Both the position numbers and the translations under genes were made by a program. Of a DNA stretch of 64,000 bases, positions 33,984-42,702 are shown piece after piece (the stretch's first letter is position 1; each line of letters opens with the position of its first letter). Origin of the DNA: Bradyrhizobiaceae bacterium PARB1 (GTDB taxonomy: Bacteria > Pseudomonadota > Alphaproteobacteria > Rhizobiales > Xanthobacteraceae); contig NKIY01000010.1 of the NCBI GenBank assembly GCA_002256345.1, positions 1-64,000 on the forward strand. The letters are read 5' to 3'. Below the pieces are notes generated by a model, which saw only the letters and a list, made by a program, of their open reading frames with translations, did no database searches and had not been told where the DNA came from.

Positions 33984-35117
33984 ATGAGCTACATCACAGG
34001 CGTCGGCCTTCTTCCCTACGGTAAGCATGAGGGCTCATCGACCATCGACCTGATGTCGCGCGCCGCTGAACTCGCGCTTGCCGACGCCGGCCTCAAGCGC
34101 GGCGATATCGACGGTTTCCTCTGCGGCTATTCCACCACGATGCCGCACATCATGCTGGCGACTGTCTTCGCTGAGCATTTCGGCATCACGCCGTCCTACG
34201 CCCACGCGATCCAGGTCGGCGGCGCCACCGGCATGGCGATGGCGATGCTCGCACATCAGCTCGTCGAGGGCGGCGTTGCCAAACATGTCCTCGTGGTTGG
34301 CGGCGAGAACCGGCTCACCGGGCAGAGCCGCGATGCCTCGATCCAGGCGCTCGCGCAGGTCGGTCACCCCACTTACGAAGTGCCGCTCGGGCCGACCATC
34401 CCGGCTTATTATGGCCTCGTTGCTAACCGCTACATGCATGAATATGGCGTGACGCAGGAAGATCTCGCCGAATTCGCTGTGCTGATGCGCCAGCATGCGC
34501 TGACACATCCCGGCGCACAATTTCACGACCCGATCACCGTCGCCGATGTGATGGCCTCGAAGACCATCGCGACACCACTGAAGCTGCTCGACTGCTGCCC
34601 GGTCTCGGATGGCGGTGCGGCTTTCGTAGTGAGCTTTGATCCGACGAGCGAAGTGAAAATCCGCATCCGCGGGGCTGCGCAGGCGCATACGCATCAGCAT
34701 ATCACAGCCGCTCCTCCGCTCTCCGGCCTCGGCGCCGAGATTTCTATCGCACGTGCAAAGCAGGCGACAGGCATCGCGATCTCCGATGTCCGGTACGCCG
34801 CGATCTATGACAGCTTCACCATCACGCTGGCGATGCTTCTGGAAGACCTCGGTCTCGCCGGGCGCGGCGAGGCGGCGGCGCGTGTGCGCGCCGGCCATTT
34901 CGGTCAGCACGGCGCGATGCCGCTGAATACGCATGGCGGGCTGCTGTCTTACGGCCATTGTGGTGTCGGCGGCGCCATGGCGCATCTCGTCGAGGCGCAT
35001 CTGCAGATGACGGGCATGGCCGAGAACCGCCAGGTCAAGGATGCCTCCGTCGCACTGCTGCATGGCGATGGCGGCGTGTTGTCTTCCCATGTCTCGATGT
35101 TCCTGGAGCGCGTGTGA
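33984..35117 (+). CDS. Thiolase-fold protein lacking the nucleophilic Cys (SCP2-thiolase / Ltp2-like)
   Basis: 377 residues from ATG 33984 (CGGAG upstream). It aligns by eye with the thiolase at 26480, but the nucleophile position is Gly80 (AIQVGGATGMAMAM versus ENACATGS), so ordinary thiolysis is not expected. The HDCF position reads YDSF (275-278) and a His is kept at 325 (SYGHCGVGG). This pattern occurs in the SCP2-thiolase-like retro-aldolases such as Ltp2, which act with a DUF35 partner. Exactly such a partner is encoded next, overlapping by one base (TGATG). The pair probably cleaves a beta-hydroxyacyl-CoA-type intermediate; this is inference. Confidence 0.82.
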   Translation: MSYITGVGLLPYGKHEGSSTIDLMSRAAELALADAGLKRGDIDGFLCGYSTTMPHIMLATVFAEHFGITPSYAHAIQVGGATGMAMAMLAHQLVEGGVAKHVLVVGGENRLTGQSRDASIQALAQVGHPTYEVPLGPTIPAYYGLVANRYMHEYGVTQEDLAEFAVLMRQHALTHPGAQFHDPITVADVMASKTIATPLKLLDCCPVSDGGAAFVVSFDPTSEVKIRIRGAAQAHTHQHITAAPPLSGLGAEISIARAKQATGIAISDVRYAAIYDSFTITLAMLLEDLGLAGRGEAAARVRAGHFGQHGAMPLNTHGGLLSYGHCGVGGAMAHLVEAHLQMTGMAENRQVKDASVALLHGDGGVLSSHVSMFLERV

Positions 35118-35482
35118 TGAGCCACCTCAAACCCGCTGCCGACTGGACCACGGGCGCGGAAGCGATCAGCTTCCAGTGTTGCCGCGCTTGCCAGAAGATC
35201 CAGTATTTCCGCCGCTCGTTCTGCGCCGCCTGCGGCTCGCCCGATCTCGACGACAAGACATCGAGTGGCGAGGGCACCGTCTATGCAACGTCGCTTGTTC
35301 TCCGCGCGGGCACGCCGGAAGCGCGCGAGCATGTGCCCTACAACATCGTACTGATCGATACGGCCGAAGGCTTTCGCATGATGGCCCACGGCGCCAATGA
35401 TCTCGTCATCGGTGACAAGGTGAAGGCGCGTTACGCGCAGTTCACCGGCCGCCTCGTTCCGTTCTTCGAAAGGTCCAAGTGA
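35117..35482 (+). CDS. DUF35 Zn-ribbon/OB-fold protein, partner of the thiolase-like protein
   Basis: 121 residues. The N-terminal rubredoxin-like Zn ribbon has Cys22-x-x-Cys25 and Cys36-x-x-Cys39 (CRAC...CAAC), followed by an OB fold (SGEGTVYATSLVLRAGTP; IGDKVKARY). Such proteins form hetero-oligomers with thiolase-fold enzymes and can bind acyl-CoA. The one-base overlap with the upstream gene argues for stoichiometric co-translation and a complex. Confidence 0.88.
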   Translation: MSHLKPAADWTTGAEAISFQCCRACQKIQYFRRSFCAACGSPDLDDKTSSGEGTVYATSLVLRAGTPEAREHVPYNIVLIDTAEGFRMMAHGANDLVIGDKVKARYAQFTGRLVPFFERSK

Positions 35483-35497
35483 GCAATAAGCGCGGAG

Positions 35498-35607
35498 CGT
35501 AGGATGGGTTGAGCGTAGCGAAAACCCATGCTGTCCGTAGCTCGCGGTAAACTCCGCCGAGGGGTTATCGCTCCGGCGCTGCGCGCCCGCGCTCAACCCA
35601 TCCTACG
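35498..35607. repeat. Long inverted repeat, CGTAGGATGGGTTGAGCG family, copy 1
   Basis: Perfect 18-bp arms at 35498-35515 and 35590-35607 flank about 74 bp. A second, decayed copy is at 42487-42630. It lies between the convergent ends of the DUF35 and LysR genes. Confidence 0.8.
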
Positions 35608-35616
35608 ACTGCCAGC

Positions 35617-36492
35617 CTAGCTCTGCCGATCGCGTGGGCCGGCCCAGTTCATGATGGTTGCCGCGAGCGCTTCGACCGCGGCGGGCGGATGGTCCGGTGT
35701 GATCACGGCGAACTGAATGCCGGGCAGTTTCGGCAGGCCTTCGCGCGATGACAGGATCGTCAGACCCGGGGGCATCAAACGCACCGAATGCGGCAGCAGT
35801 CCAATGCCGGCGCGCGCCGCCGCACTCAGGCCGGAGACGTTTGCGCTGGTGAAGGCGATGCGCCATCGCCGTCCCGCTGCTTCAAGCGTCTCCAGCACAC
35901 CGACCCGCGTGATGCTTGGCGGCGGATAGAGGATCAGCGGCAGAGGGCTGTCGGGATCGAGCCGGAATTCGGGATGCGACATCCATTCGATGGGTTCTTT
36001 CCAGGCGATACGGCCGCGGCTGTCGCCATCGGGCCGCTTCACCAGTGCGAGATCAAGCCGGCCTGCATCGAAAGCGGCGCGCAGGTCCTCGCTCAGTCCC
36101 GAATGCAACTCGATATCAAGCTCCGGATGACGGCGTGCAAAGGCGGCGAGCACATTCGGCAAAGCCGACAGCACAAAATCTTCTGATGCGCCGAAACGCA
36201 GGCGGCCGCGCAGCGGTGCGGCCGACAGATATTGCTGCAGGCGGGCATAGCGCTCGAGGATCGAGCGCGCATGGTCGAGCAAGATATCGCCATCCGGGGT
36301 GAGGGCGACCCGATGGGTGGAGCGGTTGAACAGGCGTCGGCCTGTCAGTTCTTCGAGACGACGGATGTGCTGGCTGACCGTCGATTGCTGCAGCCCGAGG
36401 ATCCGGGCCGCGCCCGTAAAACTGCCGGCATCGGCGACGGCGGCAAAGCTTTGCAGGAGATCGACGGGGATATGATCCATGATCATCACCAT
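35617..36492 (-). CDS. LysR-family transcriptional regulator
   Basis: Up to 291 residues; in-frame ATGs at 36492, 36486 and 36480 leave the start open, with MDHIPVDLLQSFAAV (36480) the usual family beginning. The N-terminal winged HTH (FTGAARILGLQQSTVSQHIR) is followed by the linker helix and a periplasmic-binding-protein-like effector domain. It is divergent from the SBF transporter gene with 87 bp between them, so it most likely controls that transporter and itself. Confidence 0.92.
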   Translation of the reverse strand: MVMIMDHIPVDLLQSFAAVADAGSFTGAARILGLQQSTVSQHIRRLEELTGRRLFNRSTHRVALTPDGDILLDHARSILERYARLQQYLSAAPLRGRLRFGASEDFVLSALPNVLAAFARRHPELDIELHSGLSEDLRAAFDAGRLDLALVKRPDGDSRGRIAWKEPIEWMSHPEFRLDPDSPLPLILYPPPSITRVGVLETLEAAGRRWRIAFTSANVSGLSAAARAGIGLLPHSVRLMPPGLTILSSREGLPKLPGIQFAVITPDHPPAAVEALAATIMNWAGPRDRQS

Positions 36493-36579
36493 ACATGATG
36501 ACTGATATCGTTGTTATAGGGATTTTCCATCAACGTAAGGCAATCTAGATCTGGGCCATCAATCCAAGGGCCTATTGCT

Positions 36580-37596
36580 ATGACTTCCTCTTCCCGTCGC
36601 CGCATCAATCTACCGATCGACCAGTTCCTGCTGTGGTTGATGGCTGCCGTTGCACTGGCGGCCGTTCTGCCCGCACGCGGCGAGATTGCCGTGTACGTCG
36701 ATGACGTTGTCACTGCCGCGGTGGCGACGCTGTTCCTGCTTTACGGCGCGCGCCTGTCGCCGGCTGCGGTGAAGGAGGGGCTGCTGCACTGGCGGCTGCA
36801 GTCGATGGTGTTCTCCAGCACCTATCTGCTGTTTCCGCTGATCGGCGTCGTCGCGAGCCTCGCGCTGCGTCCGCATCTGCCGGCCGATCTCGCGACCGGC
36901 GTGCTTTTCATGTGCCTGCTGCCCTCGACGGTGCAGTCCTCGATCGCCTTCACCTCGATCGCGCGTGGCAACATCCCGGCGGCGTTGTGCAGCGCATCGG
37001 TATCCAATCTGCTCGGTGTCGCACTGACGCCACTGCTGGTATCGCTGCTTCTGTCTTCAGCTGCGGGAGGTGTTTCGCTGGCGGCGTTCGAGAAGATCGC
37101 GGCGCAGATCGTTGCGCCGTTCGTCGTTGGCCAGTTGATCCGTCCATGGGTTGGCGCGTGGCTGTTGCGCCATGGACGTCTCGCCTCGGTGGTTGATCGC
37201 GGCTCGGTGCTGCTGATCGTCTATGCCGCCTTCAGTGCTGGTATGGTCGCGGGGATCTGGGGACAGCTCTCGGTCGGGACGCTTGCGGCAATCCTCGCCG
37301 TCGATCTGGCGGTGCTGGCGCTGGTGATCGTCACCACCATGCTGGCCAGCCGGTGGATGGGTTTTTCAAGAGAGGATGAGATCGCCATCGTGTTCTGCGG
37401 CTCGAAGAAGAGCATGGCGAGCGGCATCCCGATGGCCGCGATCCTGTTTCCGGGCCACGCCCTCGGCCTGATCGTGCTGCCGATCATGCTGTTTCACCAG
37501 GCGCAACTGTTCGTCTGCGCGATCCTGGCGCGGCGCTATGCCAAGCGGCGCGATGAGGATGGCATCGAAGGCGAGGCGGCGGTGATGTCGATGTGA
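36580..37596 (+). CDS. Bile acid:sodium symporter family (SBF) transporter, YfeH/SLC10A7-like
   Basis: 338 residues with about ten hydrophobic helices. The pattern LFLLYGARLSPAAVKEGLLH, the central CLLPSTVQSSIAFTSIARGN and CGSKKSMASGIPMA are typical of the prokaryotic SBF_like branch. Substrate is unknown: members move organic anions or steroid-like acids, and this branch is poorly characterised. Control by the divergent LysR regulator is likely. Confidence 0.88.
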   Translation: MTSSSRRRINLPIDQFLLWLMAAVALAAVLPARGEIAVYVDDVVTAAVATLFLLYGARLSPAAVKEGLLHWRLQSMVFSSTYLLFPLIGVVASLALRPHLPADLATGVLFMCLLPSTVQSSIAFTSIARGNIPAALCSASVSNLLGVALTPLLVSLLLSSAAGGVSLAAFEKIAAQIVAPFVVGQLIRPWVGAWLLRHGRLASVVDRGSVLLIVYAAFSAGMVAGIWGQLSVGTLAAILAVDLAVLALVIVTTMLASRWMGFSREDEIAIVFCGSKKSMASGIPMAAILFPGHALGLIVLPIMLFHQAQLFVCAILARRYAKRRDEDGIEGEAAVMSM

Positions 37597-37640
37597 GGTG
37601 TTGGCTGGAGTTTGAAGGGCTGTGGCCCGGTAACTCCGGC

Positions 37641-37721
37641 GTCATACGCGGGCGTGACCCGCGTATCCAACTTTGACCGTCTCATAAAGATGGATGGCCG
37701 GGTCAAGCCCGGCCATGACAG
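37641..37721. repeat. Dispersed double-hairpin repeat, copy 3
   Basis: ACGCGGGCGTGACCCGCGT and GGCCGGGTCAAGCCCGGCC with the same spacer words (ATCCAACTTT, GATGGAT) as the copy at 15010-15084, in the same orientation. Confidence 0.75.
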
Positions 37722-37734
37722 TGTTCGGTGTAGC

Positions 37735-38862
37735 TTAGAACGTCACCACGCCGCGGATGCTCTCGCCGCTCTTCATCAGATCAAAGCCCTTATTGATGTC
37801 GCTGAGCGGCATCACATGGGTGATCATCGGGTCGATCTGGATCTTGCCCTGCATGTACCAGTCGACGATCTTCGGCACATCGGTGCGGCCACGCGCGCCG
37901 CCGAAGGCGGTGCCCTTCCACACGCGACCCGTCACCAATTGGAACGGCCGCGTTGCGATTTCGGCGCCGGCCGGCGCCACGCCGATCACAATCGACTGGC
38001 CCCAGCCGCGATGGCACGACTCCAGCGCCTGGCGCATCACGGTGACATTGCCGGTGCAGTCGAAGGTGTAGTCGGCGCCGCCGATCTGGTCGGCGCCCGA
38101 CTTGGTCATGTCGACGAGGTGAGGGACCAGATCCTTGCCGAGCTCCTTCGGATTGACGAAATGCGTCATGCCGAAGCGTTCGCCCCAGGCCTTGCGGTCA
38201 TTGTTGATGTCGACGCCGATGATCATGTCGGCGCCAGCGAGGCGCAGGCCCTGCAGCACATTGAGCCCAATGCCGCCGAGACCGAACACGATGGCCTTGG
38301 CGCCTTGCTCCACCTTCGCAGTGTTGAAGACCGCGCCGACACCGGTGGTGACGCCGCAGCCGATGTAGCAGACCTTGTCGAACGGCGCGTCCTTGCGGAT
38401 CTTCGCCACCGCGATCTCCGGCAGCACCGTGTAATTGGCGAAGGTCGAGGTACCCATATAATGATGCACCGGCTTGCCCTCGAGCGAGAAGCGCGAGGTG
38501 CCGTCGGGCATCAGGCCCTGGCCCTGGGTCGAGCGGATCGCCGTGCAGAGATTGGTTTTGCGCGACAGGCATGACGGACACTGGCGGCATTCCGGCGTGT
38601 AGAGCGGGATGACATGGTCGCCGGGCTTCACCGAGGTGACGCCGCGACCGACTTCGCGCACGATGCCCGCACCTTCATGGCCGAGAATGGCAGGGAACAG
38701 ACCTTCGGGATCGGCGCCCGACAGGGTGAACTCGTCGGTGTGGCAGATACCGGTGGCTTTGATCTCCACCAGAACCTCGCCATCGCGGGGGCCATCGAGT
38801 TGAACGGTGGTGATCTCCAGCGGCTTGCCGGCGGCAATGGCAACAGCGGCGCGAACATCCAT
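37735..38862 (-). CDS. frmA: S-(hydroxymethyl)glutathione dehydrogenase / class III alcohol dehydrogenase
   Basis: 375 residues, zinc-dependent MDR enzyme. Catalytic-zinc ligands Cys40, His62 and Cys169 and the structural-zinc cysteines 92, 95, 98 and 106 are all present. GLGGIGLNVLQG forms the NAD site. The class III features (KATGICHTDEFTLSGADPEG; GVAPAGAEIATRPFQLVTGR) are clear. It oxidises the glutathione-formaldehyde adduct, detoxifying formaldehyde. No S-formylglutathione hydrolase is next to it. Confidence 0.95.
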   Translation of the reverse strand: MDVRAAVAIAAGKPLEITTVQLDGPRDGEVLVEIKATGICHTDEFTLSGADPEGLFPAILGHEGAGIVREVGRGVTSVKPGDHVIPLYTPECRQCPSCLSRKTNLCTAIRSTQGQGLMPDGTSRFSLEGKPVHHYMGTSTFANYTVLPEIAVAKIRKDAPFDKVCYIGCGVTTGVGAVFNTAKVEQGAKAIVFGLGGIGLNVLQGLRLAGADMIIGVDINNDRKAWGERFGMTHFVNPKELGKDLVPHLVDMTKSGADQIGGADYTFDCTGNVTVMRQALESCHRGWGQSIVIGVAPAGAEIATRPFQLVTGRVWKGTAFGGARGRTDVPKIVDWYMQGKIQIDPMITHVMPLSDINKGFDLMKSGESIRGVVTF

Positions 38863-38970
38863 GGCGAATTCCTCAAGTGGTCAAAAAGGTATCAAGGTTG
38901 TGATTGCGGGCAGGCTGCTCCGCGCAATCAGCCATTGCCGCTTAGCACATCATCAGGCACTGAGCAGCCC

Positions 38971-39846
38971 ATGAATAAAGAGACAAATGCCCTCATCGCC
39001 TCGGCCGCGCCCGTGCTGTTCGTGCTGCTGTGGAGCACCGGCTTCATCGGCACCAAGTATGTGCTGAACGGCGCGGAGCCGCTGACCTATCTCACCGTGA
39101 GGATGATCGTCGCAGCCGGGATCATGGGTCTGATCGTTGCGCTGACGCGACCGGCATGGCCGGATCGTGCCGGTATCGGGCACAATATCGTTGCGGGTCT
39201 GCTGGTCCAAGGGCTCTATCTCGCCGGCACGGTGCTGGCGATAGCGCATCAGGTGCCGGTCGGTCTGTCTGCGATCATTCCGGGCCTGCAGCCAATCCTG
39301 ACATCCATCCTCGCCAGTCGTTTTCTGAACGAGCGGGTGACGCCGCTGCAATGGGGCGGCCTCGTGCTCGGCCTTGGCGGCGTGCTGCTGGTGCTGCACG
39401 GCCGGCCGATGTCCGGCAATGCTGGCTGGGGCTGGGCCGCATCGGGGCTCTCGCTGGTCACCATCACCGTCGGCACGCTGTATCAGAAGCGCTTCTGCGG
39501 CGGCACCGACTGGCGGGTGGGGAGCTTCATCCAGCAATCCGCGGCCATGGTGATGCTCGGCATCGGCGCGTTTCTGTTCGAGACCCGCGTGATCCACTGG
39601 ACCACGGAATTCGTGCTGGCGGTGGCGTGGCTGGCGGTGGTGCTGTCGATCGGCACCGTCGGGCTGCTGTATTGGCTGCTGCGTCGTCAGGCATCGAGCC
39701 AGGTAGCCAGCCTGTTCTATCTGGTGCCGGCCGTGACGGCGCTAATGGCCTTCATCCTGTTCGGTGAGCGACTGGATGCTGTGGCCATTGTCGGCGTGAT
39801 CGCCTGCGGTGCCGCGGTGCTGCTGGTCAACCGCGCCAAGGCCTAG
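38971..39846 (+). CDS. EamA/DMT-family membrane transporter
   Basis: 291 residues from ATG 38971, with ten predicted TM helices as two five-helix EamA repeats. FVLLWSTGFIGTKYVLNGAE is the typical first helix, and PILTSILASRFLNERVTPLQ ends repeat one; PAVTALMAFILFGERLDAVA is its counterpart in repeat two. It is a metabolite or amino-acid exporter of unknown substrate, divergent from frmA. Confidence 0.9.
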   Translation: MNKETNALIASAAPVLFVLLWSTGFIGTKYVLNGAEPLTYLTVRMIVAAGIMGLIVALTRPAWPDRAGIGHNIVAGLLVQGLYLAGTVLAIAHQVPVGLSAIIPGLQPILTSILASRFLNERVTPLQWGGLVLGLGGVLLVLHGRPMSGNAGWGWAASGLSLVTITVGTLYQKRFCGGTDWRVGSFIQQSAAMVMLGIGAFLFETRVIHWTTEFVLAVAWLAVVLSIGTVGLLYWLLRRQASSQVASLFYLVPAVTALMAFILFGERLDAVAIVGVIACGAAVLLVNRAKA

Positions 39847-39849
39847 TGG

Positions 39850-39970
39850 TCGTCCCGGCGAAAGCCGGGTCCATAACCCGCTGTCGATCTGGTGGAAGCA
39901 CGATCGCTGCGACTATGCCGCTTCAACACTTCTGACAGTGTCTATGGGTTCCGGCTTTCGCCGGGACGAG
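39850..39970. repeat. Inverted repeat related to the element at 22156
   Basis: Arms TCGTCCCGGCGAAAGCCGGG (from 39850) and CCGGCTTTCGCCGGGACGA (to 39969), each a mini-hairpin, flank about 70 bp. It is the same architecture as 22156-22279 with a diverged core. Confidence 0.7.
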
Positions 39971-39981
39971 AAGCGAACATG

Positions 39982-40013
39982 AAAAAGCCTCCGGACTTGG
40001 ACCCGGAGGCTTT
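39982..40013 (-). terminator. Rho-independent terminator of the H1-like gene
   Basis: AAAGCCTCCGG (39984-39994) / CCGGAGGCTTT (40003-40013), an 11-bp perfect stem with an 8-nt loop. On the minus strand it is followed by a run of T, so it terminates the leftward H1-like transcript 20 nt after its stop. Confidence 0.8.
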
Positions 40014-40033
40014 CACATCTGCGGGGAAGAAGA

Positions 40034-40426
40034 TTACTTCTTCTTGGCAGCCTTCTTGGCCTTCTTCGGAGCGGCCTTCTTGGTCGCCTTCTTAGCAGCC
40101 TTCTTCACGGTCTTCTTGGCGGCGGCCTTCTTGACGGTCTTCTTGGCAGCAGCCTTCTTGACGGTCTTCTTGGCGGCCTTCTTCACGGTCTTCTTCGCAG
40201 CTTTCTTAGCCATTGGTGGTCTCGCTTTCTTGGTTGTCTTCTTCGAAGAGGACTTCTTCGAAGCTTTCTTGGTGGACTTCTTCTTGGCCGGGGTCACTTT
40301 CTTCGCAACTTTCTTCGCGGCCTTCGTAACTGTCTCGGCCACCGAGGTGGCCACTTCCTTGGTCGCGCCGGCGGCGCTGCTCAGCGCATCCGTCACTTGC
40401 TCCATGATCGGAGTGTCGTCAGTCAT
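40034..40426 (-). CDS. Histone H1-like lysine-rich DNA-binding protein
   Basis: 130 residues, about 35% Lys, with one Arg. An N-terminal section of about 35 residues of mixed composition, including acidic residues (TDDTPIMEQVTDALSSAAGA), precedes a long low-complexity tail. The tail is built of A-K-K, T-V-K-K and K-K-A-A units, for example AKKTVKKAAKKTVKKAA. The composition matches bacterial H1/Hc-like nucleoid proteins that bind DNA non-specifically. The repeated KKTVKKAA units are prone to length change by slippage. It is monocistronic with its own terminator and lies upstream of the photolyase stop. Confidence 0.82.
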   Translation of the reverse strand: MTDDTPIMEQVTDALSSAAGATKEVATSVAETVTKAAKKVAKKVTPAKKKSTKKASKKSSSKKTTKKARPPMAKKAAKKTVKKAAKKTVKKAAAKKTVKKAAAKKTVKKAAKKATKKAAPKKAKKAAKKK

Positions 40427-40500
40427 AGCATCCCCCAGCGGTTATCGACTTTCTCACGTTAGTCCGATTCGGCGGCGTGTTGAAGTGCTGCACTACACAG

Positions 40501-41958
40501 TCAACCGCTGCGTATCGTTTTATACGCTTTTAATGCGCGATCGCGACCCTCCTTGTGGTCGATGATCGGCATCGGATAGTCGCTCCCGAGTTCGATACCT
40601 GCGTTCTTCAACTCGATCGGCGTTGCCGTCCACGGTTGATGAACGAGTTTTGCTGACAAGTTGTTAAGCTCCGGAACCCATCGGCGCACATAGTCACCGT
40701 TCGGATCGAACTTCTCACCCTGCAGGATCGGATTGAAGACGCGGAAGTAGGGTGCAGCATCGGCGCCGGAGCCCGCGACCCATTGCCAGTTGGCTGGGTT
40801 GCTGCCGCTATCGGCATCGACGAGCGTATCCCAGAACCACGCTTCGCCATCGCGCCAGTCGATCAACAGATGCTTCACAAGGAAGGACGCGACCACCATG
40901 CGTACGCGATTGTGCATCACGCCGGTATGCCAGAGCTCACGCATGCCCGCGTCGACGATGGGATAGCCGGTTAAACCACGCTGCCACGCCTTCAATGCCT
41001 TGCGATCGGTCTTCCAGGGGAAGTCGTCGAAGGACTCCTGCAGATTACGCGCGGCAAGATCGGGGATGTCGAACAGGAGATGTCGGCAGAATTCGCGCCA
41101 GCCGAGTTCGCTGAGGAACTTTCCGATGTCGCTTGCGAGCTTTGGATGCTCGTCGGCGGTGAATTGCGCGGCGTGCCAGACTTGTCTGGGGCCGATCTCG
41201 CCGAAGCGGAGATGCGGAGAGAGGCGCGACGTCCCGCTGCGATCGGGCCGATCGCGGTCATTCGCATAGCCCTGAATGTCCTTGAGGAAGCGCTTGAGAT
41301 GTCTGTGAGCCGCAGCTTCGCCCGGTGTCCAGCTCTCGCGGAGGCCTCCAGCCCAGTCTGGCCGGGTCGGTTCAAGCTTCCAATCGTCCAGCTTGTCGCT
41401 CTTCACTTTTGGTGCAGCGATCAACTTCTTGGGCGGCGGCACAGGCTTCGCTGGGCCGCCCATTGCGACGAGACGCTTGAAGAACGGCGTGAAGACCCGC
41501 AGGCCGCGTCCTTCCTTGGTGCGAATGGTGTTCGGATGTGTCAGCAGATCGCCGGGGAAGCTTTGGGTGCCGATATCGAGATCAGCAAGCGCTTCGGTGA
41601 CGTCGTCAGCGATAGCAAGATGCGGCGCCTGTGCGATCTCGTTCCAGTAGACGTGGCTGGCATCGATCTCGCGGGCGAGGGCGGGGATCACCTTCGCTGC
41701 GGCGCCTTGGCGCAGCACCAGCGTGCCGCCGATCGCCTCCAGCCGTTCGGATAGCGCGCGCAGCGACTGCGCTAGCCACCACCGCGTTGCGCCGCCCATG
41801 GGGCGAGCCAGCGGCGGTTTGATCTGTTTGCTCTGTTCGTCGAGCAGATAGAGACAGAGCACCGGCGCGCCAGACCTGGCCGCGGCGTGCAGTGCGGGGT
41901 GATCCGACAGGCGAAGGTCGTCGCGAAACCAGACGATGATGGGGGCTTGATCGGTCAT
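40501..41958 (-). CDS. phrB: Deoxyribodipyrimidine photolyase (CPD class I)
   Basis: 485 residues. The N-terminal alpha/beta antenna domain begins IIVWFRDDLRLSDHPAL. The C-terminal FAD domain has GGLRESWTPGEAAAHRHLKR, SRLSPHLRFGEI, and the signature MHNRVRMVVASFLVKHLLID followed by WFWDTLVDADSGSNPANWQW. These are the FAD-binding and Trp electron-transfer regions. It repairs UV-induced cyclobutane pyrimidine dimers with blue light. Confidence 0.95.
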   Translation of the reverse strand: MTDQAPIIVWFRDDLRLSDHPALHAAARSGAPVLCLYLLDEQSKQIKPPLARPMGGATRWWLAQSLRALSERLEAIGGTLVLRQGAAAKVIPALAREIDASHVYWNEIAQAPHLAIADDVTEALADLDIGTQSFPGDLLTHPNTIRTKEGRGLRVFTPFFKRLVAMGGPAKPVPPPKKLIAAPKVKSDKLDDWKLEPTRPDWAGGLRESWTPGEAAAHRHLKRFLKDIQGYANDRDRPDRSGTSRLSPHLRFGEIGPRQVWHAAQFTADEHPKLASDIGKFLSELGWREFCRHLLFDIPDLAARNLQESFDDFPWKTDRKALKAWQRGLTGYPIVDAGMRELWHTGVMHNRVRMVVASFLVKHLLIDWRDGEAWFWDTLVDADSGSNPANWQWVAGSGADAAPYFRVFNPILQGEKFDPNGDYVRRWVPELNNLSAKLVHQPWTATPIELKNAGIELGSDYPMPIIDHKEGRDRALKAYKTIRSG

Positions 41959-42076
41959 GTCTGCGATCTAACACAGATCGCGTGAGATCGATCCAGTTCG
42001 GGATACCTCGACCTGCAACCTTGCGCCGACCGACGCGTATCTGTTCGTATCACAGCTCAACGGACCGGAGGCCGAG

Positions 42077-42478
42077 GTGAAGCGCAATGTGATTCTCTAT
42101 CTGGCGACTTTCATCGTCATGCTGCCGCTCGACCTTCTCTTCCTCGGCGTCGTCGCGAAGAGCTTCTTTACCTCGCAGGTCGGCGACATGCTCGGCGAGG
42201 TCCGTCTTGCCCCGGCCGTTCTGTTTTACTGCCTCTACATCGCCGGCATCCTGATCTTCGTCAGCGCTTCGCTCGATGCGACATGGCGTTCGGCGCTGCT
42301 CTATGGCGCGCTGTTCGGTTTCTTCTGCTACGCGACCTTTGAGCTCACCTCGCTGTCGCTGCTCAAGCACTGGACCTGGCCGGTGGTGGCGGTGGATATC
42401 GCTTGGGGCACCTTCGTCACGGCAACGGCGGCCACGCTGGGACTGATCATCACGGACTGGCTGGCGCCGCGAGGTTAG
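42077..42478 (+). CDS. DUF2177 family small membrane protein
   Basis: 133 residues from GTG 42077, immediately after a GGAGG-like stretch (42066-42070). Four TM helices are predicted, starting VILYLATFIVMLPLDLLFLG and ending AATLGLIITDWLAP. It matches DUF2177 membrane proteins, which are often found beside photolyase or lipid-modification genes. Function unknown. Divergent from phrB, so light- or UV-linked expression is possible. Confidence 0.82.
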   Translation: MKRNVILYLATFIVMLPLDLLFLGVVAKSFFTSQVGDMLGEVRLAPAVLFYCLYIAGILIFVSASLDATWRSALLYGALFGFFCYATFELTSLSLLKHWTWPVVAVDIAWGTFVTATAATLGLIITDWLAPRG

Positions 42479-42486
42479 GGTGCGAT

Positions 42487-42630
42487 CGTAGGATGGGTTG
42501 AGCGTAGGCGCGAAGCGCCGGAGCGATAATCCATCGGGGAGCCTGCCGCGATGACGGACAGCATGGGTTTTCGCGGAGTTTATCATCGGGCGCGCTTCGC
42601 GCGACTCGTTGGCTGAACCCATCCTGCAAC
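42487..42630. repeat. Long inverted repeat, CGTAGGATGGGTTGAGCG family, copy 2 (decayed)
   Basis: The left arm (42487-42504) is identical to the copy at 35498. The right arm, near 42612-42628 (CTGAACCCATCCTGCA), has several changes. The core is diverged. Confidence 0.7.
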
Positions 42631-42643
42631 CGATCGAGAAACT

Positions 42644-42674
42644 AAAAAGGCGCCGCGATCATCTCGCGGCGCCT
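42644..42674 (-). terminator. Rho-independent terminator of the peroxiredoxin gene
   Basis: AGGCGCCGCGA (42648-42658) / TCGCGGCGCCT (42664-42674), an 11-bp perfect stem with a 5-nt loop. On the minus strand it is followed by five T. It lies 29 nt beyond the peroxiredoxin stop. Confidence 0.82.
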
Positions 42675-42702
42675 CTGTCGTTCCTGCAAGTGGTTCGCAG
42701 CG

